Assembly (NCBI GenBank): GCA_947503555.1 | Contig: CANNEE010000009.1 | Location: forward strand, 1 to 64,000 | DNA: 64,000 nucleotides | Origin: an uncultured Shewanella sp. | GTDB lineage: Bacteria > Pseudomonadota > Gammaproteobacteria > Enterobacterales > Shewanellaceae | Direction: 5' to 3' | Part shown: positions 10,512-17,377 of the stretch, piece by piece | Numbering within the stretch: position 1 is the stretch's first letter | How the letters are laid out: each line of letters starts with the position of its first letter | Notes under the pieces: model-generated | What the model saw: only the letters and a program-made list of their open reading frames with translations | The model's database searches: none | What the model was told of the DNA's origin: nothing | Position numbers and translations under genes: made by a program

Positions 10512-10630
10512 AACAGCTCCATATGAAAACAAGACATTATGTGTGGTCATTGCGAGCCAACACGTTCCACAGACTATACTAAGTCGGTATAATCTCAACA
10601 AATTTTTAATTCATATTTGCAGGTTTACCC

Positions 10631-11041
10631 ATGGCACAACTACTTCATACTATGATCCGCGTTGGCGATCTTGACCGTAGCATAGAGTTTTACACTAAAG
10701 TTCTTGGCATGAAGCTTCTACGTCAATCGACCAATGAAGAATATCAATACACCCTCGCCTTCGTCGGTTTTGGCGAAGAATCGACTGGCCAAGCAGTTGT
10801 TGAGCTGACCTATAACTGGGGCACTGACAGCTATGATTTAGGCACAGGTTTCGGTCACCTAGCGATAGGAGAAGAAGATATCTATGCCCGCTGTGAAGCA
10901 ATTCGCCAGGCTGGCGGCAAGATCACTCGTGAGCCAGGGCCTGTTGCAGGTGGCACTACGGAAATCGCTTTTGTTGAAGATCCCGATGGCTACAAAATTG
11001 AATTTATTCAGATGAGCAGTGCTGAGAAAGGTTTGGGTTAA
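10631..11041 (+). CDS. gloA: lactoylglutathione lyase (glyoxalase I)
   Basis: GloA isomerises the methylglyoxal-glutathione hemithioacetal to S-lactoylglutathione in the cytoplasm. The 136-residue protein has the family start [19 protein letters not shown] with the metal-ligand histidine, a second ligand histidine in GFGHLAIG, and a C-terminal glutamate ligand in [11 protein letters not shown]. The length is that of the compact nickel-type bacterial enzyme. It is monocistronic, with a strong terminator 30 bases downstream. Confidence 0.96.
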   Translation: MAQLLHTMIRVGDLDRSIEFYTKVLGMKLLRQSTNEEYQYTLAFVGFGEESTGQAVVELTYNWGTDSYDLGTGFGHLAIGEEDIYARCEAIRQAGGKITREPGPVAGGTTEIAFVEDPDGYKIEFIQMSSAEKGLG

Positions 11042-11070
11042 TTCCAGTAGATTGAATTAGCTAAAACAAA

Positions 11071-11105
11071 AGCGCCGACTATCTCATGTAGTCGGCGCTT
11101 TTTTA
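11071..11105. terminator. bidirectional terminator between gloA and the TonB receptor gene
   Basis: A perfect 10-bp stem, AGCGCCGACT / AGTCGGCGCT, is followed by six T on the plus strand and preceded by an A-rich run (T-rich on the minus strand). It can end both gloA and the convergent receptor gene. Confidence 0.92.
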
Positions 11106-11141
11106 TTTCATATCGCTAGGGTTTGTTGCCCTAGATATCAA

Positions 11142-13649
11142 TTAGAACTTGTAGCTGACGCCAGCAAAGATCTCACGACCAACCGTGTTATACACTTCTG
11201 GTACTGTCCCTGCGGTATTGCCACTTGGCACTGATGGTGGCTTCACATCGGTGAAGTTCTTAAGGCCAATAGTTGCTGTCAGAGCCTCATTTATATGATA
11301 GTTACCTGAGATATCGTGATACAGTACAGAGTCAACCTCAGCGCCAGTATTGATATCATCCATCTCTCCTATATAACGGTTTGAGTAACGTAGGCTCCAA
11401 TCACCTTGGGAAACCTTCATTGCAAAGGTATTTTTCAACCTCGCATAACCACCATACTCACCACCAATGGTACCGGTATAGCTTCTACCATCTTGCTTAA
11501 ACTCAATAAGGTGCACTAAATCGTTACTTATACGCCAATCTAAACCATAACCTTCAAACAGGTAAGCAAAGTTCACATCGATACCACTGGTATCTTGGGT
11601 GCCTACGTTAGTCAGCTGACTAGTAAGCTGAGTTAAATCGCCATTTGGGGTAATATTAAACTCTTCACAAGCTGCGCTATCACCCGCATGGCACTTGTTG
11701 AGTCCAACCTGAACATCTTTACGCGCAATGGCGTTATCAATCTTAAAGCGCCAGTAATCGATAGTCATAGACGCCCCTTCAAGGAAGCTAGGCGAATAGA
11801 CTAAGCCTGCAGTAAATGACTCAGACTCTTCCGCTTTAAGATTTGGATCTGATGTGCGATTAACCAAAATCTGCGGATCTTGCTCATTCCCCCAAGGATC
11901 GGTCAAATAATCATAAGAGCCCGAGTTTCCGCCATATAGCTCAGCCACACTTGGCGCTCTAAAGCCAGTTGCAGCTACAGTTCGCAACATTAAGTCGTCT
12001 GAAGCTTCATAAGTTAAGCCTATCTTCCACGTACTTGCTTTACCAAAGGTAGAGTAATCATCTAAACGAATCGCAAACTCACCGGTTAACTTTTCGGTAA
12101 ATGGTACGCTGACCTCTTGATAGACAGAAATCACGCTGTAATCGCCCTTGGTTGGGTCTTGCTGAGCCGCAGTACCGTGACCTGCCACAATCACAGGATC
12201 TGGATTATAGTAGCCGCTCTCTTTACGGTACTCGGCGCCAACAGCAAAGGCGACTGGACCCGCATCTAAATCAAATAACTCACCATCTAGCACAGCAGAA
12301 ACAATATGCTGCTCGTTACCGCCATTAGCCGTCTCTTTGTAGCTAATATCGTCGACTATGGCTTGAGAAAGTGGTTGTCCGCTAAACCAAGCATCGGGGT
12401 TGGCGTACATAGAATCTTCCATCTTCTTAGCATTGATAGAGTTATGTACCCAAGTATCCGCTTCGTTTTTGCCATAGGTGTATGACAGATCCCAGTTCAT
12501 ACCCGTATGCACATCCAACATACCCGCAAGACCTGCCGACGCGCGAATCGTATCTGTATCTTGCTCATAGATACGGTTACCCGCGTCTGTCATACGGCGG
12601 CGATATTCCACCTTGCCATTATCAGGTGTGATGCCACCATCACGCATCGCCTGATCCAGCGTAATACACTTATTGGGGTCAACACCTGGCTCACCACACA
12701 CGTTTAAGTTAACCGATGCAGGCTGCGGCGCCATCATCTGCTTAGACTGACGTTTGGTATAAAGCAGATCACCAGTAAAGACGACATCATTATTAAACTC
12801 ATGAATCGCGTTGGCGAATAAGCTATAGCGAGTATTCGGCGTCTGTAGCCAGCTCTGCTTAGTGTAGTCATAGCCATAATCGCGATTAACCCACTCACCT
12901 TGGTCGTTCTTAATCTTACCGCCTAATGAACCACCTGGCACAAAAGAGCTAGCACCTGGCGTCACCCAGTCTCTATCGCCTTGCATCACGCCATCACGAT
13001 CCGAATAAGCAAGGCCTATGGTGTAATTACCATTGTCTGTACTAAATCCATATAAACTGCTTAGTTCGACATTCTCACCGTCACCTTCGCCAGTCGCGCC
13101 ACCCTTAACATCAAACTGAAAGCCTTCAAAATCTTTCTTAGTAATGATGTTAACCACACCGGCAATCGCATCTGAGCCATAAACCGCTGACGCGCCATCT
13201 TTAAGAATTTCAACACGGGCAATCATGGCGACGGGAATGGTATTTAAGTCCACCGAGCTATCGGCACCTGAGCCAGAGTTCACCATACGGCGACCATTAA
13301 GCAGAACTAGCGTACGATTAGCGCCCATGCCCCTTAGATCCACTTGAGCCACACCGTCTGAGCCATTGTTAGTAGTAGAGCCAACCGCCTTACCCGCCAT
13401 AGAGGGCTGAGATTGCAAAATCTCATCGACTGAGGTGTAACCGCCAGCAGTAATCTCGCCTGAGTCAATCACAGTCACAGGGGAGGCACTTTCCATATCT
13501 TGACGTTGAATACGAGAGCCAGTGACCTGAATACGCTCAACATCGGCGCCCTCTTCTGCGTGAGCAAGATTACTCACCATGGCCACACTCGATACCGAGC
13601 CGATAAGCAAAGAGTTTACTGCCACAGCTATGCTTGAAATTTTTGTCAT
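11142..13649 (-). CDS. TonB-dependent outer-membrane receptor
   Basis: This 835-residue protein has an N-terminal signal peptide and a plug domain beginning near RIQVTGSRIQRQDMESASP. The plug includes LVLLNGRRM and the VEILKDGASAVYGSDAIAG segment, and a long beta-barrel ends in the aromatic residue F (GVSYKF). It should import a substrate powered by TonB-ExbBD. The plug type is common in Shewanella and Xanthomonas receptors for peptides or carbohydrates, but the substrate cannot be read from the sequence. No Fur box was seen upstream. It is monocistronic and convergent with gloA. Confidence 0.93.
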   Translation of the reverse strand: MTKISSIAVAVNSLLIGSVSSVAMVSNLAHAEEGADVERIQVTGSRIQRQDMESASPVTVIDSGEITAGGYTSVDEILQSQPSMAGKAVGSTTNNGSDGVAQVDLRGMGANRTLVLLNGRRMVNSGSGADSSVDLNTIPVAMIARVEILKDGASAVYGSDAIAGVVNIITKKDFEGFQFDVKGGATGEGDGENVELSSLYGFSTDNGNYTIGLAYSDRDGVMQGDRDWVTPGASSFVPGGSLGGKIKNDQGEWVNRDYGYDYTKQSWLQTPNTRYSLFANAIHEFNNDVVFTGDLLYTKRQSKQMMAPQPASVNLNVCGEPGVDPNKCITLDQAMRDGGITPDNGKVEYRRRMTDAGNRIYEQDTDTIRASAGLAGMLDVHTGMNWDLSYTYGKNEADTWVHNSINAKKMEDSMYANPDAWFSGQPLSQAIVDDISYKETANGGNEQHIVSAVLDGELFDLDAGPVAFAVGAEYRKESGYYNPDPVIVAGHGTAAQQDPTKGDYSVISVYQEVSVPFTEKLTGEFAIRLDDYSTFGKASTWKIGLTYEASDDLMLRTVAATGFRAPSVAELYGGNSGSYDYLTDPWGNEQDPQILVNRTSDPNLKAEESESFTAGLVYSPSFLEGASMTIDYWRFKIDNAIARKDVQVGLNKCHAGDSAACEEFNITPNGDLTQLTSQLTNVGTQDTSGIDVNFAYLFEGYGLDWRISNDLVHLIEFKQDGRSYTGTIGGEYGGYARLKNTFAMKVSQGDWSLRYSNRYIGEMDDINTGAEVDSVLYHDISGNYHINEALTATIGLKNFTDVKPPSVPSGNTAGTVPEVYNTVGREIFAGVSYKF

Positions 13650-13986
13650 TATTCTCTTCCTTCGTTCTGTCTCTACTCTATTTTTTGAATAGTTATTCTT
13701 TCAGGAAGGATATTGTCGATTTGTTCAATTTGGGTCAAACGGGTAAATTCGCGGCAAATGATACATCTGTTATGAACGCACGAGGCAGAGTTAACAAGCT
13801 CAGACATATAGACAACAAAGATGCGTAAAAAGACGGTAAAACAAGCTAAACCCGATACAAAACGCACCAAAATTCATGAACAACTTAATACACTTGTATC
13901 TGTATCAATGTGTAACCTATTTGGGTAAGGGATACATATAGAAACAAAGTTATTCAAAAGGTTAACAAGTTTAATCATTCAAGTGG
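13650..13986. other. upstream region of the TonB receptor gene, no gene seen
   Basis: No convincing coding frame, RNA gene or repeat was found here. It presumably holds the receptor promoter on the minus strand. A 65-codon minus-strand frame at 13673-13870 lacks a ribosome binding site and any family resemblance. Confidence 0.6.
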
Positions 13987-14060
13987 ACGCATAACAAAGC
14001 CATGATATTGGTTCAGCAATTTGTACACTTTGCCAACTCAAACCAATGATGGCTCAATGA
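13987..14060 (-). other. possible degenerate attC at the far end of the cassette array
   Basis: On the minus strand the right end reads GTTATGC, a good attC core site. Imperfect inverted arms pair internally: 13999-14013 (GCCATGATATTGGTT) with 14041-14053 (AACCAATGATGGC). The partner left core is not conserved. The orientation matches the two clear attC sites, so it may mark the old end of the array. This is an inference from pattern only. Confidence 0.35.
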
Positions 14061-14221
14061 CAAAAGCAAATACATTTATCCGAAGCTAAAAATATCTGTG
14101 AGCAAGTTAAAAGTGTGACGCATTGGGATGAGAATTATTGGTTTTTGACAGGGTGATTGAGGTATTAAAAAGCAAGGCTAAAGCTAAATAATTATGCAAA
14201 CTCCTGATAACGAGTACAGTC

Positions 14222-14327
14222 TTCAATACTGACTTGAGTTCAACGAGGGCGAAGCATAATCAGCTTCAAAAAGACGTTAGCCGCATTAGTTTAGCTAAAA
14301 CTTAATTAAACAGCCATTTATCGTGGC
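14222..14327 (-). repeat. about 105-base direct repeat, copy A (RAYT 5' region)
   Basis: This stretch resembles 14494-14603 over its whole length. Both copies, read on the minus strand, contain a region ending in AGCTGATT followed by ATG and a short frame resembling the start of a RAYT transposase. In copy A the frame reads M-L-R-P-R then a TGA, then TQVSIE, so it is broken after five codons. Confidence 0.75.
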
Positions 14328-14529
14328 AGTCCATTTATTTTTTAATACTTCAGTGAGTTTAAGGAGTTGCTCCTCTACCCAACCGCGCCTGTGGTCGTAG
14401 TTTTTACCTGTATAGGTATCATCACCACACAGATAAGCGCGACGCACCACACGACTACAACAGTGGTAATAAGGCCTGATTTTAAAGAGAAAGTTCAAGA
14501 CTAACTTGAGTTCGACGAGGACGAGGCAT
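14295..14529 (-). pseudogene. remnant of a REP-associated tyrosine transposase (RAYT)
   Basis: From the ATG at 14529 the minus strand reads MPRPRRTQVSLE, the usual start of this TnpA-REP (Y1 transposase) family. About 13 extra bases then shift the frame. The family continues in another frame as PYYHCCSRVVRRAYLCG and then DHRRGWVEEQLLKL. After that the similarity stops; the HUH motif and catalytic tyrosine are missing. It is a frameshifted, 3'-truncated remnant. RAYTs are single-strand transposases related to IS200/IS605 that act on REP palindromes. A small hairpin (TTTAGC-TCTG-GCTAAA) lies upstream within repeat copy B. Confidence 0.75.
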
Positions 14530-14603
14530 AATCAGCTCCTACCAAACGTTAGTTGCTTTAGTTTAGCCAGAGCTAAATCAATGTGCCATTTATAATGGGT
14601 GGC
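14494..14603 (-). repeat. about 105-base direct repeat, copy B (RAYT 5' region)
   Basis: Partner of 14222-14327. It includes the RAYT start codon at 14529 and an upstream minus-strand hairpin TTTAGC-TCTG-GCTAAA. The two copies flank the RAYT remnant in direct orientation. Confidence 0.75.
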
Positions 14604-14614
14604 CTATTATTGTC

Positions 14615-14621
14615 GTTAGGC
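14615..14621 (-). other. attC-type core site after the nuclease cassette
   Basis: The minus strand reads GCCTAAC, a perfect RYYYAAC left core site, 13 bases after the stop of the nuclease gene. No matching right half was found downstream. The rest of the attC is either very divergent or was replaced by the RAYT-containing repeat. Confidence 0.45.
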
Positions 14622-14633
14622 TGTCCAATTATT

Positions 14634-15410
14634 TTATTTCTCACCACTTTCTACTGGGGCTAAAGCCTTATCCCAACGTTCGAAGAGAGGGTTGAACTCA
14701 TTATATTGAAGCATTTTTTGCTCAGCTTTCAATAACTGCCTATCTAACAGGTTCAGATTCAGGTTTAGCCAGTTACATGCTTGCTGAAAATCATCAATTT
14801 GTTTCTCGCCAACATGTATAGCCAAGCCTGTATCGGTATTAATAGGATAATCCCTATTTTTTATAGCTTCGATAACTTTCTCCACATACGTAAGCTGAGT
14901 AATACCAGAAAATGGTGACTCATAACCGACATCATGTCTTAAGTCATAATCTTTACGGACTTCTTTTGGGTGTGACCAATACCTAGCATTCAGTAATTCA
15001 TATCTTTCTTCATATTGTTTGAGTATTTCAGTGCTTATGAAGTTTTTTGTACTTTCTTGCAGATCTGAGAAGTTAGAAAGGCTAATGTTTGTATTTTCAG
15101 CACACTTTAAAGCTCCTTTTTGATAACCCTTTTCTGATATGATGAAGCCTCGATCAGCTCCGATATCTTGAACAATAGTAAGAAGAGCTAAAACTTTTTC
15201 TTTTGATACATTGTATTTCCATTTTTTGGCTTCAATAACCCAAGTTATCTCTTTCCCAAAAAACTTAGTTTTAACTAAAACATCAATATCATGGTCTCCA
15301 CGTGCACCCGAAATTCTCACATTTGTTTTTGCATAAGTACCAAGTGACTCAAAGTACTCTTTGATTTCCTCTTGGAAAATGTACCATGCTGATTTTCTTC
15401 TTTTGGACAT
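14634..15410 (-). CDS. Mrr-type restriction endonuclease-like protein (integron cassette gene)
   Basis: The 258-residue protein has a PD-(D/E)xK nuclease pattern near its N terminus: an aspartate in HDIDVLV at about residue 43, and E-A-K in WVIEAKKW at about 60-62. This is followed by the helix that usually surrounds Mrr-type sites. Mrr relatives cut modified or foreign DNA, but a general DNA-repair or toxin role cannot be excluded. The C-terminal half (from about 130) is unfamiliar and probably gives specificity. The ATG at 15410 has GAGAGG four bases upstream and is preferred over the TTG at 15422. It is the third cassette counted from attI, with its attC partly lost. Confidence 0.72.
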   Translation of the reverse strand: MSKRRKSAWYIFQEEIKEYFESLGTYAKTNVRISGARGDHDIDVLVKTKFFGKEITWVIEAKKWKYNVSKEKVLALLTIVQDIGADRGFIISEKGYQKGALKCAENTNISLSNFSDLQESTKNFISTEILKQYEERYELLNARYWSHPKEVRKDYDLRHDVGYESPFSGITQLTYVEKVIEAIKNRDYPINTDTGLAIHVGEKQIDDFQQACNWLNLNLNLLDRQLLKAEQKMLQYNEFNPLFERWDKALAPVESGEK

Positions 15411-15454
15411 CAAGCCTCTCAATTAAATTCTAAAAGTCAATAAATCCCTTAAGA

Positions 15455-15532
15455 ACATAACGCCGCCAGTAGGGGCACGAAAACCAGAGCGAAGCGGCGG
15501 TTTTTGTGTCCCTCTGGCTGGCCTTGTTATGA
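15455..15532 (-). other. attC recombination site 2
   Basis: Read on the minus strand the site runs from TCATAAC to GTTATGT, 78 bases, with imperfectly complementary arms (GGCCAGCCAGAGGGACAC versus GTGCCCCTACTGGCGGC) and a GC-rich centre. This is the expected single-strand hairpin architecture of an integron cassette site. The stop codon of the gene at 15527-16207 lies inside its first core site. Confidence 0.85.
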
Positions 15533-16207
15533 ATTACCATCTACAAACATTATGAAATCTTGACCTGTTTTTGTGCTCACAGAGTTCATGCTGGCTTTGT
15601 AGAATTGATCAATGTGAACAAACCCAAAGCGGTGTAAATCATTTATCACAACGTCAATCAAAGGATCTGATGACCTGATATCTTTGAACGTTTCATCCCA
15701 GACATTCCTTAAATCACCCCAGTGAGTTGAGACATTAGGTCCCTGTTTTCTATTTAGCTCCGCAATGTAACCTTCAGGTACCGAAAGGAAGTGCAACACC
15801 TTAAAGTGCAAAGGAGTCATTTCATCAATGGTGCGAATAAATATTAGTTTTTTTGATTCATCGTAATCATTCAGAAGGACGGTGTTCTTCACTGCGGCTT
15901 TCAATGCATTGAGCTTACTTTCATGGTGCGTTCGAATCGCGATATTAGAAGCCTGTAAGTAAGCTGATATAAACAAGTCATTCTTCGAAAGCTTCTCAGG
16001 AGAAAGCCCTTCAACCTGACGGCATAAATCATCAACCGTGGCAGCTAGCTCTTTCAGCCATTCTTCTTTTCTTTTATCTATTGGCGCTGAAAATACAGTT
16101 TCAAAGACAGTCGCTAGAGCCCCTCCAACAAGCGGGACTACGTTAAGCCCTGCTTTTACTGCATCATGACCATAATCCTTCAGTTCCTTGGCTGGAATGT
16201 CTTCCAC
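15527..16207 (-). CDS. cassette protein with hydrophobic N-terminal segment, unknown function
   Basis: The 226-residue protein starts at GTG, with AGGAGAG four bases upstream. Residues about 17-41 form a hydrophobic, glycine-containing stretch (GLNVVPLVGGALATVFETVF) followed by a charged helix with DKRKEEWLKEL. Similar N-terminal segments occur in families thought to insert into membranes, including some phage-defence and toxin-type proteins, but I cannot name a family. The rest looks alpha-helical and soluble. It is bounded by two clear attC sites, so it is a single-gene cassette, second from attI. Function is open. Confidence 0.72.
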   Translation of the reverse strand: MEDIPAKELKDYGHDAVKAGLNVVPLVGGALATVFETVFSAPIDKRKEEWLKELAATVDDLCRQVEGLSPEKLSKNDLFISAYLQASNIAIRTHHESKLNALKAAVKNTVLLNDYDESKKLIFIRTIDEMTPLHFKVLHFLSVPEGYIAELNRKQGPNVSTHWGDLRNVWDETFKDIRSSDPLIDVVINDLHRFGFVHIDQFYKASMNSVSTKTGQDFIMFVDGNS

Positions 16208-16223
16208 TACTCTCTCCTAAGAT

Positions 16224-16296
16224 TCATAACGCCCAAAGCAGCGGCGCGCGTTAGCGCGTACAGCCCGAAGGGCGATGCTGCCTTTGCTTGTTATGC
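16224..16296 (-). other. attC recombination site 1
   Basis: On the minus strand the site runs from GCATAAC to GTTATGA, 73 bases, with arms AAGCAAAGGCAGC and GCTGCTTTGGGC. The central part can form further hairpins (GCCCTTCGGGC, CGCGCTAACGCGCG). It is a textbook attC layout. The stop codon of the upstream cassette gene overlaps its first core site. Confidence 0.9.
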
Positions 16297-17125
16297 GCCG
16301 TCATGATTGTCTACTAATTGCTCTATTGTCTCGGTAACATTTTCTGCTTTGAATACTATTCCAAGATCAATCATTTCTTTTCCTACAGCCACTGGCTTGG
16401 TATCAGTTGGGATAGGAATGGTAACTATTTCATTTAGCTCATTCCGGTGATATACCGCCGCTACCACACCTATAAAATGTAACCTTGTCCCAACCTGAGC
16501 TGGTCCCCCTTTGGTTGCAAAGGTACCAGAGTTATATAAATACGGGGCTTCCGCTTGAACCACCAAAAACAGAGGCATCAATGAGGAATTTCTTTTGATT
16601 TTCAAAATCGACGGTTATTGGTGTGGCCGTAGTACCTTTTCGCATTACCGGAATATAGTTTTTCGAATCCCAAATACCGTTTGGATAGCCTATAAAAACG
16701 ACATCTTCGAGAGCATCGAGCTTTTCGATATCATCGCCGGAGGGGATTAAATCGCTACTAATAGTTCTGTAGAAAATCTCCTCTCCCAAGCTCTTTATAT
16801 GTTGTTCGATAGGGACTAGAGGGCATATAGCTATATCGACATCATCCTCACTATGGCCATACCAAAGGCTTTCGAAATCATCATTCTCTATTCTGAAAGC
16901 ATCGCCTAGCTTTGGCTTATCATTTTCTTTTTTTATAAAGGTAATGCCGCCCTTTTTAGCACCTTTGACAACATGCTTATTGGTCACGACAAATGGATAT
17001 CCGTTATCTTTGTACTTATGAGCAAAGATAAAACCTGTTCCTGATCCTGCATTACCAGCTGCATCTATTGTGTCGATTCTTACAGTTGTAAAAAACAATT
17101 GCTCTGCTGGTGAATTGATATCCAT
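16291..17125 (-). pseudogene. trypsin-like serine protease cassette gene, frameshifted
   Basis: The first frame (17125 to 16532, 197 residues) has an intact trypsin-like triad: H51 in TNKHVV, D97 in DVDIAI and S191 in GGSSGSP. It then stops at a TAA three codons later. The family-like sequence continues in another frame (YNSGTFATKGGP onward) to the stop at 16291, about 85 more residues. The single-base slip lies in a short TATATA-like stretch at about 16532-16542. It may be a decayed gene, a sequencing error or a natural short protease. The ATG at 17125 follows GGAG. It is the first cassette after attI and would be the best expressed if a cassette promoter exists. There is no signal peptide, so it would be cytoplasmic. 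Confidence 0.78.
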
Positions 17126-17144
17126 TTATATCTCCGTGTTTGAC

Positions 17145-17151
17145 GCATAAC
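17145..17151 (-). other. attI/cassette core site
   Basis: The minus strand reads GTTATGC, matching the core sites of the clear attC elements, 19 bases before the protease start codon and between the array and intI. It marks the junction where new cassettes would be inserted. The accessory integrase-binding sites of attI cannot be identified by eye. Confidence 0.6.
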
Positions 17152-17158
17152 AGTGTAT

Positions 17159-17202
17159 TAGACGGAAAAAGTCCGTGTTTAAACACGGACTTTTTCCGTC
17201 TA
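17159..17202. repeat. 44-base perfect palindrome beside attI
   Basis: The sequence is self-complementary over all 44 bases with no spacer, centred on GTTTAAAC at 17180/17181. Each arm contains GACGGAAAAAGTCCGTG. It could form a strong hairpin with T-rich arm ends (terminator-like on both strands), a cruciform, or a dimer-binding operator. It separates the cassette array from the intI promoter. Confidence 0.95.
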
Positions 17203-17291
17203 TCACGCATTTCAATTTTTAAACAATACGCTCATTATGCTTATCTTTCAACAAGAAACGGCACTTTTAGTGCAAAGATTCAATTCACGAA

Positions 17292-17328
17292 ATACGGATT
17301 TTTTCCGTATAACAAGCGAAAATACGGA
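17292..17328. promoter_or_regulatory. ATACGGA repeats upstream of intI
   Basis: ATACGGA at 17292-17298 is followed after five T by its inverse TCCGTAT at 17304-17310, and a third copy ATACGGA lies at 17322-17328. Similar CGGAAAAA elements occur in the nearby 44-base palindrome. They could be regulator or integrase binding sites of the attI/PintI region. No known consensus was recognised. Confidence 0.45.
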
Positions 17329-17340
17329 AACACGACTACA

Positions 17341-17356
17341 CTGGATAAAAACACAG
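17341..17356 (+). promoter_or_regulatory. LexA box upstream of intI
   Basis: CTG-GATAAAAACA-CAG fits CTG-N10-CAG and matches 12 of 16 positions of the Escherichia coli LexA consensus, followed by TA as in strong sites. It lies 21 bases before the intI ATG. SOS control of integron integrases is established for many integrons. Confidence 0.75.
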
Positions 17357-17377
17357 TAAATGTAAAAGATAGATCTG

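Noticed and set aside
13673-13870. 65-codon minus-strand frame upstream of the TonB receptor
   Set aside because: No ribosome binding site, no family resemblance, and it overlaps the probable promoter.
14499-14505. GACTAAC as a possible attC core for the nuclease cassette
   Set aside because: It lies within the RAYT coding remnant and repeats with the same codons in copy A, so it is explained by the transposase.
14634-17125. Reading the three cassettes as one multi-gene defence operon
   Set aside because: Each is bounded by its own attC-type site and is separately mobile, so their adjacency is not evidence of a joint system.
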